A stretch of DNA of 64,000 nucleotides from a virus, in the IMG/VR virus record IMGVR_UViG_3300037092_000015, positions 1 to 64,000 of that record. One strand, written 5' to 3'. Below the pieces are notes generated by a model. That model ran no database searches. It saw only the letters and a list, made by a program, of their open reading frames with translations, and was not told the DNA's origin. Shown piece after piece: positions 35,238 to 44,012 of the stretch. The position numbers and the translations under genes are program-made. Position 1 is the stretch's first letter. Every line of letters begins with the position of its first letter.

Positions 35238-36635
35238 TTACGGGGATGCCGCGCCGACTGGCTTCCAGTAAGGGTTAGGCTGGTTAGCGTTTACCCTTTG
35301 CAACATCTTTTCCAACACCGTCACGGTCTTGGCCGTGTTCTTAGCTGTCTGCGCTGCATGGCTGCCGCCACCCATGTTGCCTAGCACTAGACCTTGACGC
35401 TCCCACTGCGATACCTCCAATCGCTTTGCAGACACAGCCGGCGGAGGTATGTTGGGCATCACGGACTTGAGTATGTTCTGAACCCACTTGGGTATTCCAA
35501 TCAATGACAGAAGGTTTAGATGGTGGGCTAACTTTGCAATATTCTCCGATCCGAATCGTAAATACTGGATAAAGATGTTCATCACTGGTGCAAATTGAGA
35601 CGCAATTTCCATTTCTGCCGCGTGTAGGTTTAGTTTCATCACCTTCCACTCCCACGACATCGCGGTTAGACTTGGAATTGACTCTGTTATACCACGCGTC
35701 GCCGTCTTTATTTGTGAGTTGAGAAACCTTACAGCTTCACCATACTGGATTACGTCATGCTCACTCACACCAATAATGTCTGCTAGGTTCCCCATTTTCG
35801 TCACGTAACCCACCGGCATACCACCGGTCTGTAATGACTTGGCGTATATCCTACTTGCTGCATCTGCGGCTTCAAGGAATGCCCGCACCATCATTTGTAT
35901 CGGTTTTATCGCTAGCGTGATCGCATATCTCCATAATCCTATAGCTACACGAACACCGGCCACTGCTGCCGTCAACCCGGCGAACGCGGCTTGCGGCTTT
36001 GACAGAGTCTTGTTAAAGAAGTTAGTCACCATTGACGCGAGGGTAGTGCCTGCCTGACCTTGCTGCTGTGGCTGCGACTTCGGCAGCATCGGCGGCACAG
36101 CGGATGCCCACCAAGACGCATAGCCTGGGGCCTGCCCGCCAGATCCGATTCCTAACTGCCGATTAATCGTAGAGCCAAGATTAGGAACAACGGCGGCACG
36201 ACCGCTACCAGCTTTCACCGCCGCCGCCTTCCTCGCTCTTTCAGCGTCCAGCGCCTCGCGTCGGGAACGTCTCTCCGCTTCTTGCGCTATGCGTGCCGAT
36301 GGAGGTTCTACTTCATTCCTTCTGCGTCTAGCTTCCCGCTCATTATTATATTCTGCTTCAGCGTAGTCCCCCTCTGTTCTTACAGAAAAACCTCTATTTT
36401 GAAGGTCCCTAAACTTCCGCATCGCCGCCGTCAGCTTCACCACGCTCGCTGTCGTTTTGTCCACCCCGGTAGCCCCAGCCGCACCTTGCGCCGCCAAGTT
36501 TGGAAGGCTGATGCCACCCGTAGCTCCCGCCGTGCTGAGCTGCTTCTGGATATTGCGCCCCATCTGCGCCACCAGTTTTTTGTTCGCCGCCGCTTCGACT
36601 AGCATCAACTCTACAACTATGCGTCCATCAGGCAT
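35238..36635 (-). CDS. Tail tape-measure protein (465 aa)
   Basis: The N-terminal half is charged and helical (ERARKAAAVKAGSGRAA). The middle has hydrophobic segments (GLTAAVAGVRVAIGLWRYAI, PIQMMVRAFLEAADAASRIY) and the end a helical tail, the typical tape-measure layout. It follows a frameshifted tail-assembly-chaperone pair, the hallmark location. By the usual length rule it would give a short tail. Confidence 0.8.
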   Translation of the reverse strand: MPDGRIVVELMLVEAAANKKLVAQMGRNIQKQLSTAGATGGISLPNLAAQGAAGATGVDKTTASVVKLTAAMRKFRDLQNRGFSVRTEGDYAEAEYNNEREARRRRNEVEPPSARIAQEAERRSRREALDAERARKAAAVKAGSGRAAVVPNLGSTINRQLGIGSGGQAPGYASWWASAVPPMLPKSQPQQQGQAGTTLASMVTNFFNKTLSKPQAAFAGLTAAVAGVRVAIGLWRYAITLAIKPIQMMVRAFLEAADAASRIYAKSLQTGGMPVGYVTKMGNLADIIGVSEHDVIQYGEAVRFLNSQIKTATRGITESIPSLTAMSWEWKVMKLNLHAAEMEIASQFAPVMNIFIQYLRFGSENIAKLAHHLNLLSLIGIPKWVQNILKSVMPNIPPPAVSAKRLEVSQWERQGLVLGNMGGGSHAAQTAKNTAKTVTVLEKMLQRVNANQPNPYWKPVGAASP

Positions 36636-36638
36636 TTC

Positions 36639-36895
36639 TTATATCTCGTTGCCGTGCATTATCTGCCGAATTTCACTCTTAACATAGCCGGGCGATGTAC
36701 GCCGCAAGTTTCCACCCCACATTCGAGCCTCGTTCTCGACCGCCCACACGTAGAGCATCCACCCTTGCGCTCCTGTTATTTCTTCGGCTATGTGCTGCTC
36801 TGTCATCTGCGGAAATGTCGCCATTATTCTAAACCGTTTTTCAAAAAGCCAACCCAGACCGTCTGTGGCCGAGCCGACTATGTGCTGAAAGGGTT
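36639..36895 (-). CDS. Tail assembly chaperone, -1 frame extension (gpT-like)
   Basis: The -1 frame stays open from the slippery site through QHIVGSATDGLGWLFEKRF and continues into the 61-codon ATG-started ORF (36639-36824) that ends 3 bases before the tape-measure gene. Expected product: a GT-like fusion made by a fraction of ribosomes. Translation from the internal ATG (MATFPQMTEQH) is an alternative. Confidence 0.7.
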
Positions 36896-37612
36896 TGCCG
36901 GGGCGTCCGCCGCCGCGCTCCCCTCTTTGCCGACTGGAACTTCTTCATGACTGACCGTGGTGCTCCAATACACTTTCATTTGCTTGTCAATCGCTAAGTA
37001 TAGTTCTAGCAGTTCTTGCGCAGTGCAGTCTCCGAACTCTGCTTCCGCCGCGTCTTTGAACAGTTCTAACCCGTTTTGCTGCTTTAGCAGCGTCCGCACC
37101 TCGCTCGGCTTGCGCGTTACCAGCATCGCCAGTTGCCACAATGACGCGCCGCGTGGAATGTAAGTGTCGTCCACGCTCGGCTCAGCCCTCTTTCCTCCAA
37201 GCTTTCCATACGCTTCCGCTACGTCAATCCAGAACTGGTCCCAGTCCACTCCCTTTTTATCCGTCTTCTTAGCGGCCAGTGTCTGCGCGACTTGCCCCTT
37301 GGCCTTCTCCCACAGCAAGTCGTCCACTACCCACACCGGCTTGCCCGTGACGTTGGCGATTAGCTCCTTGGTTTGTATGCGCTCGATAGGGTGCTTCAAC
37401 AAGCCAAGCCACTCGTAATGACGGTCACGGAACGGCCCGACAGTCCACTTGCCAACCTGAATGTCTTGGCATGGGTTCACCGCCGCCGCCGTTGGACCCG
37501 GCAGCGGTGCCACCAGTGCTACCCGCGCCGCATTGTCCACCTCTCCGTCCTTGGCCTCCTGCGCCGCTACAGCTTGCTGTATCGCCGCCGTCATTCCTTT
37601 GTTTGCTTCCAT
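36878..37612 (-). CDS. Tail assembly chaperone (gpG-like, 244 aa)
   Basis: The start MEANKGMTAA at 37612 is preferred over a TTG 27 bases upstream. Helical, charged protein lying between the tail-tube candidate and the tape measure, as gpG does in lambda-like phages. Near its 3' end it carries a canonical slippery heptamer and the frame ends 7 bases later. It should bind the tape-measure protein and direct tube assembly. The sequence itself is not close to named families; order and frameshift carry the call. Confidence 0.75.
   Translation of the reverse strand: MEANKGMTAAIQQAVAAQEAKDGEVDNAARVALVAPLPGPTAAAVNPCQDIQVGKWTVGPFRDRHYEWLGLLKHPIERIQTKELIANVTGKPVWVVDDLLWEKAKGQVAQTLAAKKTDKKGVDWDQFWIDVAEAYGKLGGKRAEPSVDDTYIPRGASLWQLAMLVTRKPSEVRTLLKQQNGLELFKDAAEAEFGDCTAQELLELYLAIDKQMKVYWSTTVSHEEVPVGKEGSAAADAPANPFST
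36887..36893 (-). promoter_or_regulatory. -1 ribosomal frameshift site (C CCT TTC)
   Basis: On the minus strand the zero frame reads AAC-CCT-TTC-AGC-ACA-TAG, so C CCT TTC fits X XXY YYZ exactly. The -1 frame is then open for about 82 codons. Confidence 0.8.
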
Positions 37613-37622
37613 AGACTGCGCG

Positions 37623-38081
37623 TTACTGGCCTGCGTCAACGAGGATGATCTTTTCCAGCTTCAAGTCCCGCTCTCCAGGGACTCCGGACGACGCCTTGTA
37701 AGGTGACTCCACGACAAATGCCGTTACTTGCGCTCCGATGCCGTAGCCGAAGTGGTTTGCCATGTCAACGATGGTTATCGTGTCGCCGACCTGCGGGAAT
37801 GTTACGTCCGTTCTGTCCCTGACAGTCAAGTCCCACATGCCGCCGTGTTTGATTATTGACCGGCCAACCTTGGCCCCGCTGCCCTGCTTGTAGTGCTCCA
37901 AGCTCGTGTCCTGAGATTGGTTGCAGGTGAGAATCGACAGCAAAGTCAACCCGTCCACGTCGCCTGCTTGCGCGTCGAGCGTCGGGAGCAGCCCGTCCGT
38001 CCCCCACCGAGACTTTGACACGTCGCCTTGCAGAATGATCTGCGAGCTTGTCCCGCCTGTTACTGGCCATGCAAAACCCAT
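37623..38081 (-). CDS. Putative major tail tube protein (152 aa)
   Basis: An AGAAAGAGAGAACAAT site precedes the ATG. Small, beta-rich protein (SIIKHGGMWDLTVRDRTDVT, then GAQVTAFVVESPYKA), size and position right for a siphovirus tube subunit: just upstream of the chaperone pair. No family signature could be confirmed by eye. Confidence 0.5.
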   Translation of the reverse strand: MGFAWPVTGGTSSQIILQGDVSKSRWGTDGLLPTLDAQAGDVDGLTLLSILTCNQSQDTSLEHYKQGSGAKVGRSIIKHGGMWDLTVRDRTDVTFPQVGDTITIVDMANHFGYGIGAQVTAFVVESPYKASSGVPGERDLKLEKIILVDAGQ

Positions 38082-38135
38082 ATTGTTCTCTCTTTCTGTT
38101 CTTGTGTTGTCTGTTTCTGGTTACGAACGTGCCTG

Positions 38136-38396
38136 CTAGCTGCTAGCAGGTTTCACGGGCTGCGACGCCTGCCGCTGTGCGCTCGGCGCGAACTGCTTGG
38201 ACGCCTGCTCGATGTAGCGCCGCTCCGCCACAAAGAACTGCTTCCACAATTGATAGTCGATTGGGTCCTCGCCTGACTCCTCAAACTTAGCCAGCGCCAG
38301 CTTGTCCTGCTCCAACGGCGTCGCCGCCTTGATTTCCACGGACGCGGCTGCCGCCGAACGTGCGCTTTTGATTAGATCGAGATGTGTCTTCTTCAT
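38136..38396 (-). CDS. Hypothetical protein (86 aa)
   Basis: Helical, soluble; QDKLALAKFEESGEDPID, then YQLWKQFFVAERRYIEQASK. Ala/Gln/Pro-rich tail. In the tail-completion region; role unknown. Confidence 0.6.
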   Translation of the reverse strand: MKKTHLDLIKSARSAAAASVEIKAATPLEQDKLALAKFEESGEDPIDYQLWKQFFVAERRYIEQASKQFAPSAQRQASQPVKPASS

Positions 38397-38408
38397 TGTT
38401 TCTGTTCC

Positions 38409-38807
38409 TTAGTTTGGCCACGCGCTGACCGTGACCGTGTTTGTTTGGACTGACATGCCCCTGGCATACAGCGTCAAGTTGGTCGCACTCGCATACCAGA
38501 TGTAGGCGCCAGCCGCGTTGCTTGAAGGGTTCCACTGGGCCGTAACCGTCACCCAGTTGTTAGTGCTGCCGAGCGACACTTGGCCCCACACCGGCAAGTC
38601 GTTCGTGCTGGCCAGCGCCCCGGTTTGGACCGTGTAGGACTTGCTCGGAATGTTCACCGTCGTGAGCGCGAACGCCGCGGAATAGTTGGTCCCTGTCGTC
38701 AGCGTCGTTCCGCTGCCCCATATCAAGGATGCCTTCATCGAAAGCATCCCGGCTGCGAACGCCACCGCTAGCGCCACCACCACCACTATCTTGCTTCTGT
38801 CTTTCAT
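38409..38807 (-). CDS. Exported Thr/Asn-rich protein (132 aa)
   Basis: The start MKDRSKIVVVVALAV gives a Sec-type signal with cleavage near SMKA; longer starts exist. The mature part is a beta-rich domain (TTLTTGTNYSAAFALTTVNI and GQVSLGSTNNWVTVTAQW). It resembles the exported protein at 44704-45324 in style, and both may be surface decorations. Confidence 0.6.
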   Translation of the reverse strand: MKDRSKIVVVVALAVAFAAGMLSMKASLIWGSGTTLTTGTNYSAAFALTTVNIPSKSYTVQTGALASTNDLPVWGQVSLGSTNNWVTVTAQWNPSSNAAGAYIWYASATNLTLYARGMSVQTNTVTVSAWPN

Positions 38808-38839
38808 TTTGATTTTGTCTTTCTGTGTTGCCGTCATTT

Positions 38840-39400
38840 TCACCAAGTTCCAACTTCCCCGATGTCGTTTGCCGTGGAAAATGTAAGCTCAGCCCCAGAC
38901 AAGAACACGTTCGCCATGCCGGGCCTTGCCACCGGACGCAGCGGCATCCAGCCGTCGTAATGCAGCGGGAACTCTTCGCTCATGTTCGACATGCTCCGCA
39001 CAGTGTCGCGCAGCGCCGCTATGCTCTGCGTCAAAGACTCCTTGCCGGGTGGCTGACCGTCAGCTTGCGGCAGCCGGTTCCTGAACCCGTGCCCTTGGAG
39101 CAGCACCACGAGCCAGCGCCGGTCGGCCCGGTGCGTCCGGTCCGCGTCCTGCAAGCTGACCCCAGGCCGCTGCTTTTCTCCGTTCAAGCACACCAGCACC
39201 GTCGGCTCGTCGTTGGCGACGGTGTAAACGTATTCCCAAAGGTGCGACTCGCCTTCCATGCTCTTGGTGTTAGGCTCAGCACTTGGCGCAACGCGGGGCT
39301 GAGTGAACATCTTGTCTATCCAAGAGCACAAGGCGTTCAACTGCCAGTCTTCCGTCACTGGCGGCTTTGGCATGTTCGGCCTGCGTTCACCCCAAGCCAT
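38840..39400 (-). CDS. Putative tail completion/terminator protein (186 aa)
   Basis: Soluble alpha/beta protein with DWQLNALCSWIDKMF at the start and VYTVANDEPTVLVCLNGEKQ in the middle. It directly follows the virion-morphogenesis gene, where tail terminators normally sit. No family was confirmed. Confidence 0.5.
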   Translation of the reverse strand: MAWGERRPNMPKPPVTEDWQLNALCSWIDKMFTQPRVAPSAEPNTKSMEGESHLWEYVYTVANDEPTVLVCLNGEKQRPGVSLQDADRTHRADRRWLVVLLQGHGFRNRLPQADGQPPGKESLTQSIAALRDTVRSMSNMSEEFPLHYDGWMPLRPVARPGMANVFLSGAELTFSTANDIGEVGTW

Positions 39401-39897
39401 TATGAAAGCACCCCCTTCACCGCTAGCTTAGCCGCCTGCTCCACCAACCGCTTGGTCCTGTCGTTCACTTCGTCGTTGAACGGGTTCAACGGGAACACGC
39501 GCCGCGCCGGCAAGTCGCCAGAGCCAGGCTGCGTCCACCCGAAGTTGCCGGGGCTGCCGTGGTGGTGCGCCAGCGCGTAGGGCACCTGCCCGGTGTTGCC
39601 CATGCTCACTGTCGCCGCCCCTTCGCCGTTGGATTCCTTCTGTAGCGTAGCCTTGAGAGCGCCAGTGACGAACAGTGTGGCGAACGTCCGGCCAACCTTC
39701 TTCGCGTAGCGCGGAGACAGCGCCTGCCACTCGTTGCCACGGTCCCAGCCCGTGCTGCCAAAGTTGCTCTCCACCACGCCAAAGAAAGTGTCCGCCATAG
39801 CCGCCTGAACCGGCTGCCGAACCTCTCCTAGCTTACGCGCAATAGCCGCGTGCAAGTCGCGCAAGGAGGAAGCGTTGATTTGAAAGGTAGCGTTCAT
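39400..39897 (-). CDS. Phage virion morphogenesis protein
   Basis: Matches the layout of the Mu gpG-type/HK97 gp10-like family: an N-terminal helix, WQALSPRYAKKVGRT, LFVTGALKATLQ, PYALAHHHGS and a C-terminal PARRVFPL motif. These proteins join head and tail and influence tail completion. ATGA overlap with the small upstream gene. Confidence 0.8.
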   Translation of the reverse strand: MNATFQINASSLRDLHAAIARKLGEVRQPVQAAMADTFFGVVESNFGSTGWDRGNEWQALSPRYAKKVGRTFATLFVTGALKATLQKESNGEGAATVSMGNTGQVPYALAHHHGSPGNFGWTQPGSGDLPARRVFPLNPFNDEVNDRTKRLVEQAAKLAVKGVLS

Positions 39898-40028
39898 GGC
39901 TTGACTACAAACCTTTCCGTTTTCACCACCTTGCCGTTGTGGTCCAGCGTCAACCGCACTGCATTGACAGCCTTTTCTGGTGGCTGCTCTTTGCCCTCTC
40001 GGTCGTAAAACTTGATAACAGTCTTCAT
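39894..40028 (-). CDS. Small protein (44 aa)
   Basis: Fits with ATGA overlaps on both sides. Product MKTVIKFYDREGKEQPPEKA, then VRLTLDHNGKVVKTERFVVK: two or three beta strands. Function unknown, but the double overlap makes it credible. Confidence 0.7.
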   Translation of the reverse strand: MKTVIKFYDREGKEQPPEKAVNAVRLTLDHNGKVVKTERFVVKP

Positions 40029-43000
40029 GTTGCTGCCGTGTTGCAGGAACTATTATACTTAGCCTTCACGGCTGCGTCAATAGCCTTTTTGAGAGCTAGG
40101 AACGCGTCACGCCCATCCTTACCATCCATCTTAGCAAACGGCTCCTTGTAAACTTCATTTCGGTTCACCAATCCGTCATTGACTAATTTGTCAATTACAC
40201 GCCCAGCAGAGAACTCCGCATAGGCTTCGTGCAGGCTTCGCATGGTCCAAAGTTCTGTTGCAATATCTTGTTCATGCCCTTTGCTGTCTGCGACATACAC
40301 AGGCCACTCCGTCTTATCTACGATAGGTTCTTTAGCCCAGCTTTTAGCGTAATCAGTAGGAAGCCGGCTTATGTCGTGACCAATGGTGCTACGGAATTTC
40401 AGCAGCGCATTGTAAAGCTCCTGATCCGCTGTCTTTGGTTCTGCAATGCTAGCATCCGGGTGAAGTAAACCACCGTCAGCCCATTGGTCTCGCCACACTC
40501 TAAACTTGTCCCCATGAGCTAACATTGCTACATCCCGAGCTTCTCTTATTCCAATCACCGCCCGATCTTTAGCGAAATCAAACTCAGCGTGCCCTAGCTC
40601 GTGCGCTAAAACATCCGGCACTGGCGTGGACACCGCCGTCTTAGTTTTGTTGTTCCACTCGCCCGCCTTGCTCCACGTCTTGCCACCTGCCTCAAAGCTA
40701 CCAAGCGCATCCGGTTCCACCAGCCGCACCACGCCGCAAATCTCGTCGGCTGCGAAGTAGTCGCACACCGTCCGCACCATCATCTTTTCAGGCAGCGACG
40801 GCGCATGGCCGATTCCTACCGTAACCACAGGCGCAGCCATGTGCGCCATGCTTGGCACCGGCAACCTTGCCGCCTCCCGCGAGTCCCGGTGCGGCGCCAC
40901 CTGCACCAGCCGCCCCGTCCGCGTGTCCTGACGCATGTAGCCGGATACCTCCACCGCCGCCACCGTCCCCGTGCGCACGCTGCCCGCTGCCGCGCTTCCT
41001 TTGACTGGCCTGTATGCCTGCATGTCCTTTGGGACTGTATGCTCTTCTGTCCATCCGCCCGGTGGCGCGTTCTTGTCGTTGACCTTATCAATGACGCTTC
41101 GCAGGCTGACTTTCTTTGCCTGCTCCGGCGCGGGGGGTTCCGGGGCTTTATACACCATTCCGAAATCGTGGCGCCGTTGGCTACCTTTCAGACGCACGTT
41201 CCGGTTAACGTGCGATATGTGCGCGATGCGACCGTGCGTATGTGTGCTACTATTCAACGACACCCTAACCCACTCACCAATGCGATAAGTCTGGTCGTGA
41301 AATTCACCAGTCTCTTGGTTCATGCGCCCGACCGTGAACTGGTTATGCCCTTCTGGATTGTGAACTTGTCCCAGATCACTGGCCACCAGTAACCCGGTGC
41401 GAACGGTTGCCTCGCTTCCCTGCAAGTGCCCGGTGCCAGCCTTGCGCTTGCCCGGTATAAGTGTGCAACAGCAATTTGCGTTTTCCGCCGCTCCACCTAC
41501 GGAGTCGCCGGGGCATTGCTGCCCGTTGCTGAATACGTGCCCCACCGGCACTTCGCCTTCAAGCACGTTCTCCGCGTGAGTGGCCCTTTTTGTTTCGCGC
41601 TCCAACTGGTCCCACATGCACGTCGCGAACCCCGCACGCTGCAAAACGTGGAGTTGCGCCATGCCGAGCGTAGCCGTCGCTTCGGTCTCCGCCACCACGC
41701 GCCCGCTGCCCGCCTCTACCTCTGCCGCCTTGCGCTTCACCCGCCGCGCCAACTCTTCCACGCTCTCACCAGCCGCCCGGCCTTCCGCAAGCTCCTTGTC
41801 CAGCCGGTCTGCCGTCTCCACCGGAAAATTGAGCAGCAGAGGTGCCCTGCTAGTGGCAAAGTCGGTTGCCTCCTCAGGTTCTGCCGCCACAGGTCCGCCG
41901 CCGCCCATTCGCCATGATTCCGGCTGTGCCGGATACGCGACGGGCTGACCACTGGCCGGTTGCCCGGCGCTAGGCGTGCCCTGTGGCGCATTGGTTGGCT
42001 GCGGGGCGGTGAGCGGACCTGAAATTGATTGCGGCGCTACCAAAGCCGCTAGGGAGTGGCTGGCGGCCATGTAAATCTCTTTGTGCGCCAGGAACAGGAG
42101 CAAGGCAACCGCCTCAAGCTCCTCTTCGCGCTTCTTCCGCCGCTTGGCTCCGTCCGCACGCTTGGCATCGGCTACCGCTGCCGCCTCTATCACGGCGACA
42201 GCACGGTCAACCGCCCGCTGGTAGCCAGCCTGAGCCTCACTACGGATGCGACGGTGCGCCGCCAGCGTCCGCTCGCGCTCGGTAGGTTCGGACGCTGTCA
42301 CCGTATCTGATTTGCGGGGTGCGCTAGCGGCCAGCGAGTGCCGTTCTGGGTGCCACACGTATGACGGATGCTCTGCGTCGTCCGTCTTCTTGAACCCGTG
42401 CCGCTCGTAGAAAGCATTCAACCTTCCTTGCAACTCGGGCGTGTCCGCGCCTGCCGTCAGTTCCAGCCGCCGCCCCGACTTGGTAGCGAAGTCTTTCAGC
42501 CGCCCCATAGCCTTGCTGCCAGCCCCCTTGCCTTGCTCCACTGCGTCAAGCCGCGTGATGAACACTGCGTCCGGGTGTATCTGTGCGCTCAACCTTACAG
42601 ACGGGTCGCTTGACCCGTGGTATCCCATGCGGCCTAGCGAGCCTTTCATGCGGGCCATGCCGAAGTCCTCCGGCCTGACGTGCTGGTTGCCGTGGAACGG
42701 GTGCCCGGGTGCAAACGCGCCTTGAGCAGCATTGACTACGGTGCCAGTCCTGACCGCCGTTGCCGCTACCTTTGGCTCCCACCCTAATTCCACCAGATGC
42801 CGACCCTTGCGCTCTGGTAGGCTGTAGAGCAAGTCCACCGCCGTCACCTTGCGGCCGGCGAAAGCGTCACTGCCGTCCAGTTCTTTCAACTTACCTTTTT
42901 TGAGATACGCGATGGTCAGGTGCAGATGGTAGCTGTGCTCGCTCGGCTCCTTGTTCGCAAAGAACTCTTCCACCAGTTCCGCGTGCAGCCGCTCCAGTTC

Positions 43001-43738
43001 CGGGCTATCAATATCCACCTTGAGCACGTCGTAGTCCGAGCACTCGAACCGGGATACCTTGCCGAGCGTGAATTTGACAGGCCCATAACCAGCCAAGAGC
43101 ACTTGCAGCCTGTTCGCGTCGAAGTCAAAGTTGAAGCCGTATAAGACAGTGACGTGCGTCTCACTCTCACGCCCATTCTCTGGGTCCAGCGCCGCGTCCG
43201 GCACGTTGGCCTTGCCCCACGCTAGCAACTCGTCCTCTAGCGCCCCGTGCACCATAGCCATGAGGCAACCGCGCTCCGGGGTGCTGGCCTGCACCGCGTC
43301 TTGCGTGTAGAGGGAACCGTCAACGGCTCCTAACTTCAAGTCTCTAGAGGTCGCTCGGTCTCCGAGGCTGTAATTTGACGGAACATACAGAGCAGCCTGC
43401 TCTCGATCTAAAAAATGTCCGCTCTCGGTTTCAAACCCTTCGTGCTGAACATTACTCCAGCCGCCCGAATTATCTTTCGATCTTGGATTGACTGCTGAAT
43501 ATTCTCCGAACGCTTGCCAATGGCTCGGCCCCTTGTAACGCTTCCCGCCAATGACTAGAACCGCGTGCCGTATCTTGCCGCTAGGCTCCCCTACAGGATC
43601 GTTCGCCGCGTCCTGCGCGTGCTTGCTCCATTGGTTGCCCCAGAACTTGTGACCCGCCGCGAATGCACCTTCTGCCGCCCGCACCGCCGCCAGCGCCTCT
43701 ATGCCCCGTGCCAGTTTCTCTATGCGCACCGCCTTCAT
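40025..43738 (-). CDS. Polyvalent MuF head-morphogenesis protein with 2H, GNAT and metallopeptidase-like modules (1237 aa)
   Basis: I start it at 43738 (TGATG with the small gene upstream); the longer TTG frame reads through that gene in the wrong frame. Modules in order: AGHKFWGNQ motif; a 2H (2'-5' RNA ligase-like) domain with HVTVLYG and HLTIAYL (about 195-278); a second GHPFHGNQ motif; a GNAT-like acetyltransferase (QGKGAGSKAMGRL, NAFYERHGF, about 355-450); MuF/SPP1 gp7-like domain (about 620-763); a region with DVLAHELGH and a later HEAYAEF, as in zinc peptidases (about 1040-1175). MuF acts on the head-tail vertex; the others resemble effector domains carried by polyvalent phage proteins and may be ejected into the cell. 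Confidence 0.82.
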   Translation of the reverse strand: MKAVRIEKLARGIEALAAVRAAEGAFAAGHKFWGNQWSKHAQDAANDPVGEPSGKIRHAVLVIGGKRYKGPSHWQAFGEYSAVNPRSKDNSGGWSNVQHEGFETESGHFLDREQAALYVPSNYSLGDRATSRDLKLGAVDGSLYTQDAVQASTPERGCLMAMVHGALEDELLAWGKANVPDAALDPENGRESETHVTVLYGFNFDFDANRLQVLLAGYGPVKFTLGKVSRFECSDYDVLKVDIDSPELERLHAELVEEFFANKEPSEHSYHLHLTIAYLKKGKLKELDGSDAFAGRKVTAVDLLYSLPERKGRHLVELGWEPKVAATAVRTGTVVNAAQGAFAPGHPFHGNQHVRPEDFGMARMKGSLGRMGYHGSSDPSVRLSAQIHPDAVFITRLDAVEQGKGAGSKAMGRLKDFATKSGRRLELTAGADTPELQGRLNAFYERHGFKKTDDAEHPSYVWHPERHSLAASAPRKSDTVTASEPTERERTLAAHRRIRSEAQAGYQRAVDRAVAVIEAAAVADAKRADGAKRRKKREEELEAVALLLFLAHKEIYMAASHSLAALVAPQSISGPLTAPQPTNAPQGTPSAGQPASGQPVAYPAQPESWRMGGGGPVAAEPEEATDFATSRAPLLLNFPVETADRLDKELAEGRAAGESVEELARRVKRKAAEVEAGSGRVVAETEATATLGMAQLHVLQRAGFATCMWDQLERETKRATHAENVLEGEVPVGHVFSNGQQCPGDSVGGAAENANCCCTLIPGKRKAGTGHLQGSEATVRTGLLVASDLGQVHNPEGHNQFTVGRMNQETGEFHDQTYRIGEWVRVSLNSSTHTHGRIAHISHVNRNVRLKGSQRRHDFGMVYKAPEPPAPEQAKKVSLRSVIDKVNDKNAPPGGWTEEHTVPKDMQAYRPVKGSAAAGSVRTGTVAAVEVSGYMRQDTRTGRLVQVAPHRDSREAARLPVPSMAHMAAPVVTVGIGHAPSLPEKMMVRTVCDYFAADEICGVVRLVEPDALGSFEAGGKTWSKAGEWNNKTKTAVSTPVPDVLAHELGHAEFDFAKDRAVIGIREARDVAMLAHGDKFRVWRDQWADGGLLHPDASIAEPKTADQELYNALLKFRSTIGHDISRLPTDYAKSWAKEPIVDKTEWPVYVADSKGHEQDIATELWTMRSLHEAYAEFSAGRVIDKLVNDGLVNRNEVYKEPFAKMDGKDGRDAFLALKKAIDAAVKAKYNSSCNTAAT

Positions 43739-43908
43739 CACTCCACCAAGTCCAGCCGCACCTTCACCGGCACTGCCGCCCGACCGCAACAGCCCAGCGC
43801 CCGCACGTATAGCCGCCGCTCCGGAGCCGGAAACCCCGCCGCCTTGAACATGGCGTCCAACTTCCGGCGCTCCTGCGCCTTCCGCCGCCGCTCGCTGCAT
43901 GGTTTCAC
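43738..43908 (-). CDS. Small basic protein (56 aa)
   Basis: GTG start, stop in TGATG with the polyvalent gene. Product includes SERRRKAQERRKLDAMFKAA, then GFPAPERRLYVRALGCCGRA. It looks far more protein-like than the Gly/Ala-rich frame that covers it. Function unknown. Confidence 0.6.
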   Translation of the reverse strand: MKPCSERRRKAQERRKLDAMFKAAGFPAPERRLYVRALGCCGRAAVPVKVRLDLVE

Positions 43909-43925
43909 TGGCTGTCATTGCTCCG

Positions 43926-44012
43926 TCACGTAACATGCCGGGAGAGAGGGAGGAAAAGGGACCTCTGGCTCCCGGCCCGGCCTGAGCCGGCAAATTGAAG
44001 TCGCTTGCTCAT
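43926..44012 (-). CDS. Very small ORF (28 aa)
   Basis: ATG uses the A of the preceding TGA. Product MSKRLQFAGSGRAGSQRSLF and eight more residues. Supported only by its coupling and size fit. Confidence 0.3.
   Translation of the reverse strand: MSKRLQFAGSGRAGSQRSLFLPLSRHVT

Noticed and set aside
43738-43993. First 85 codons of the long TTG frame of the polyvalent gene
   Set aside because: Gly/Ala-rich and overlapping a more protein-like small ORF whose stop couples to the ATG at 43738.
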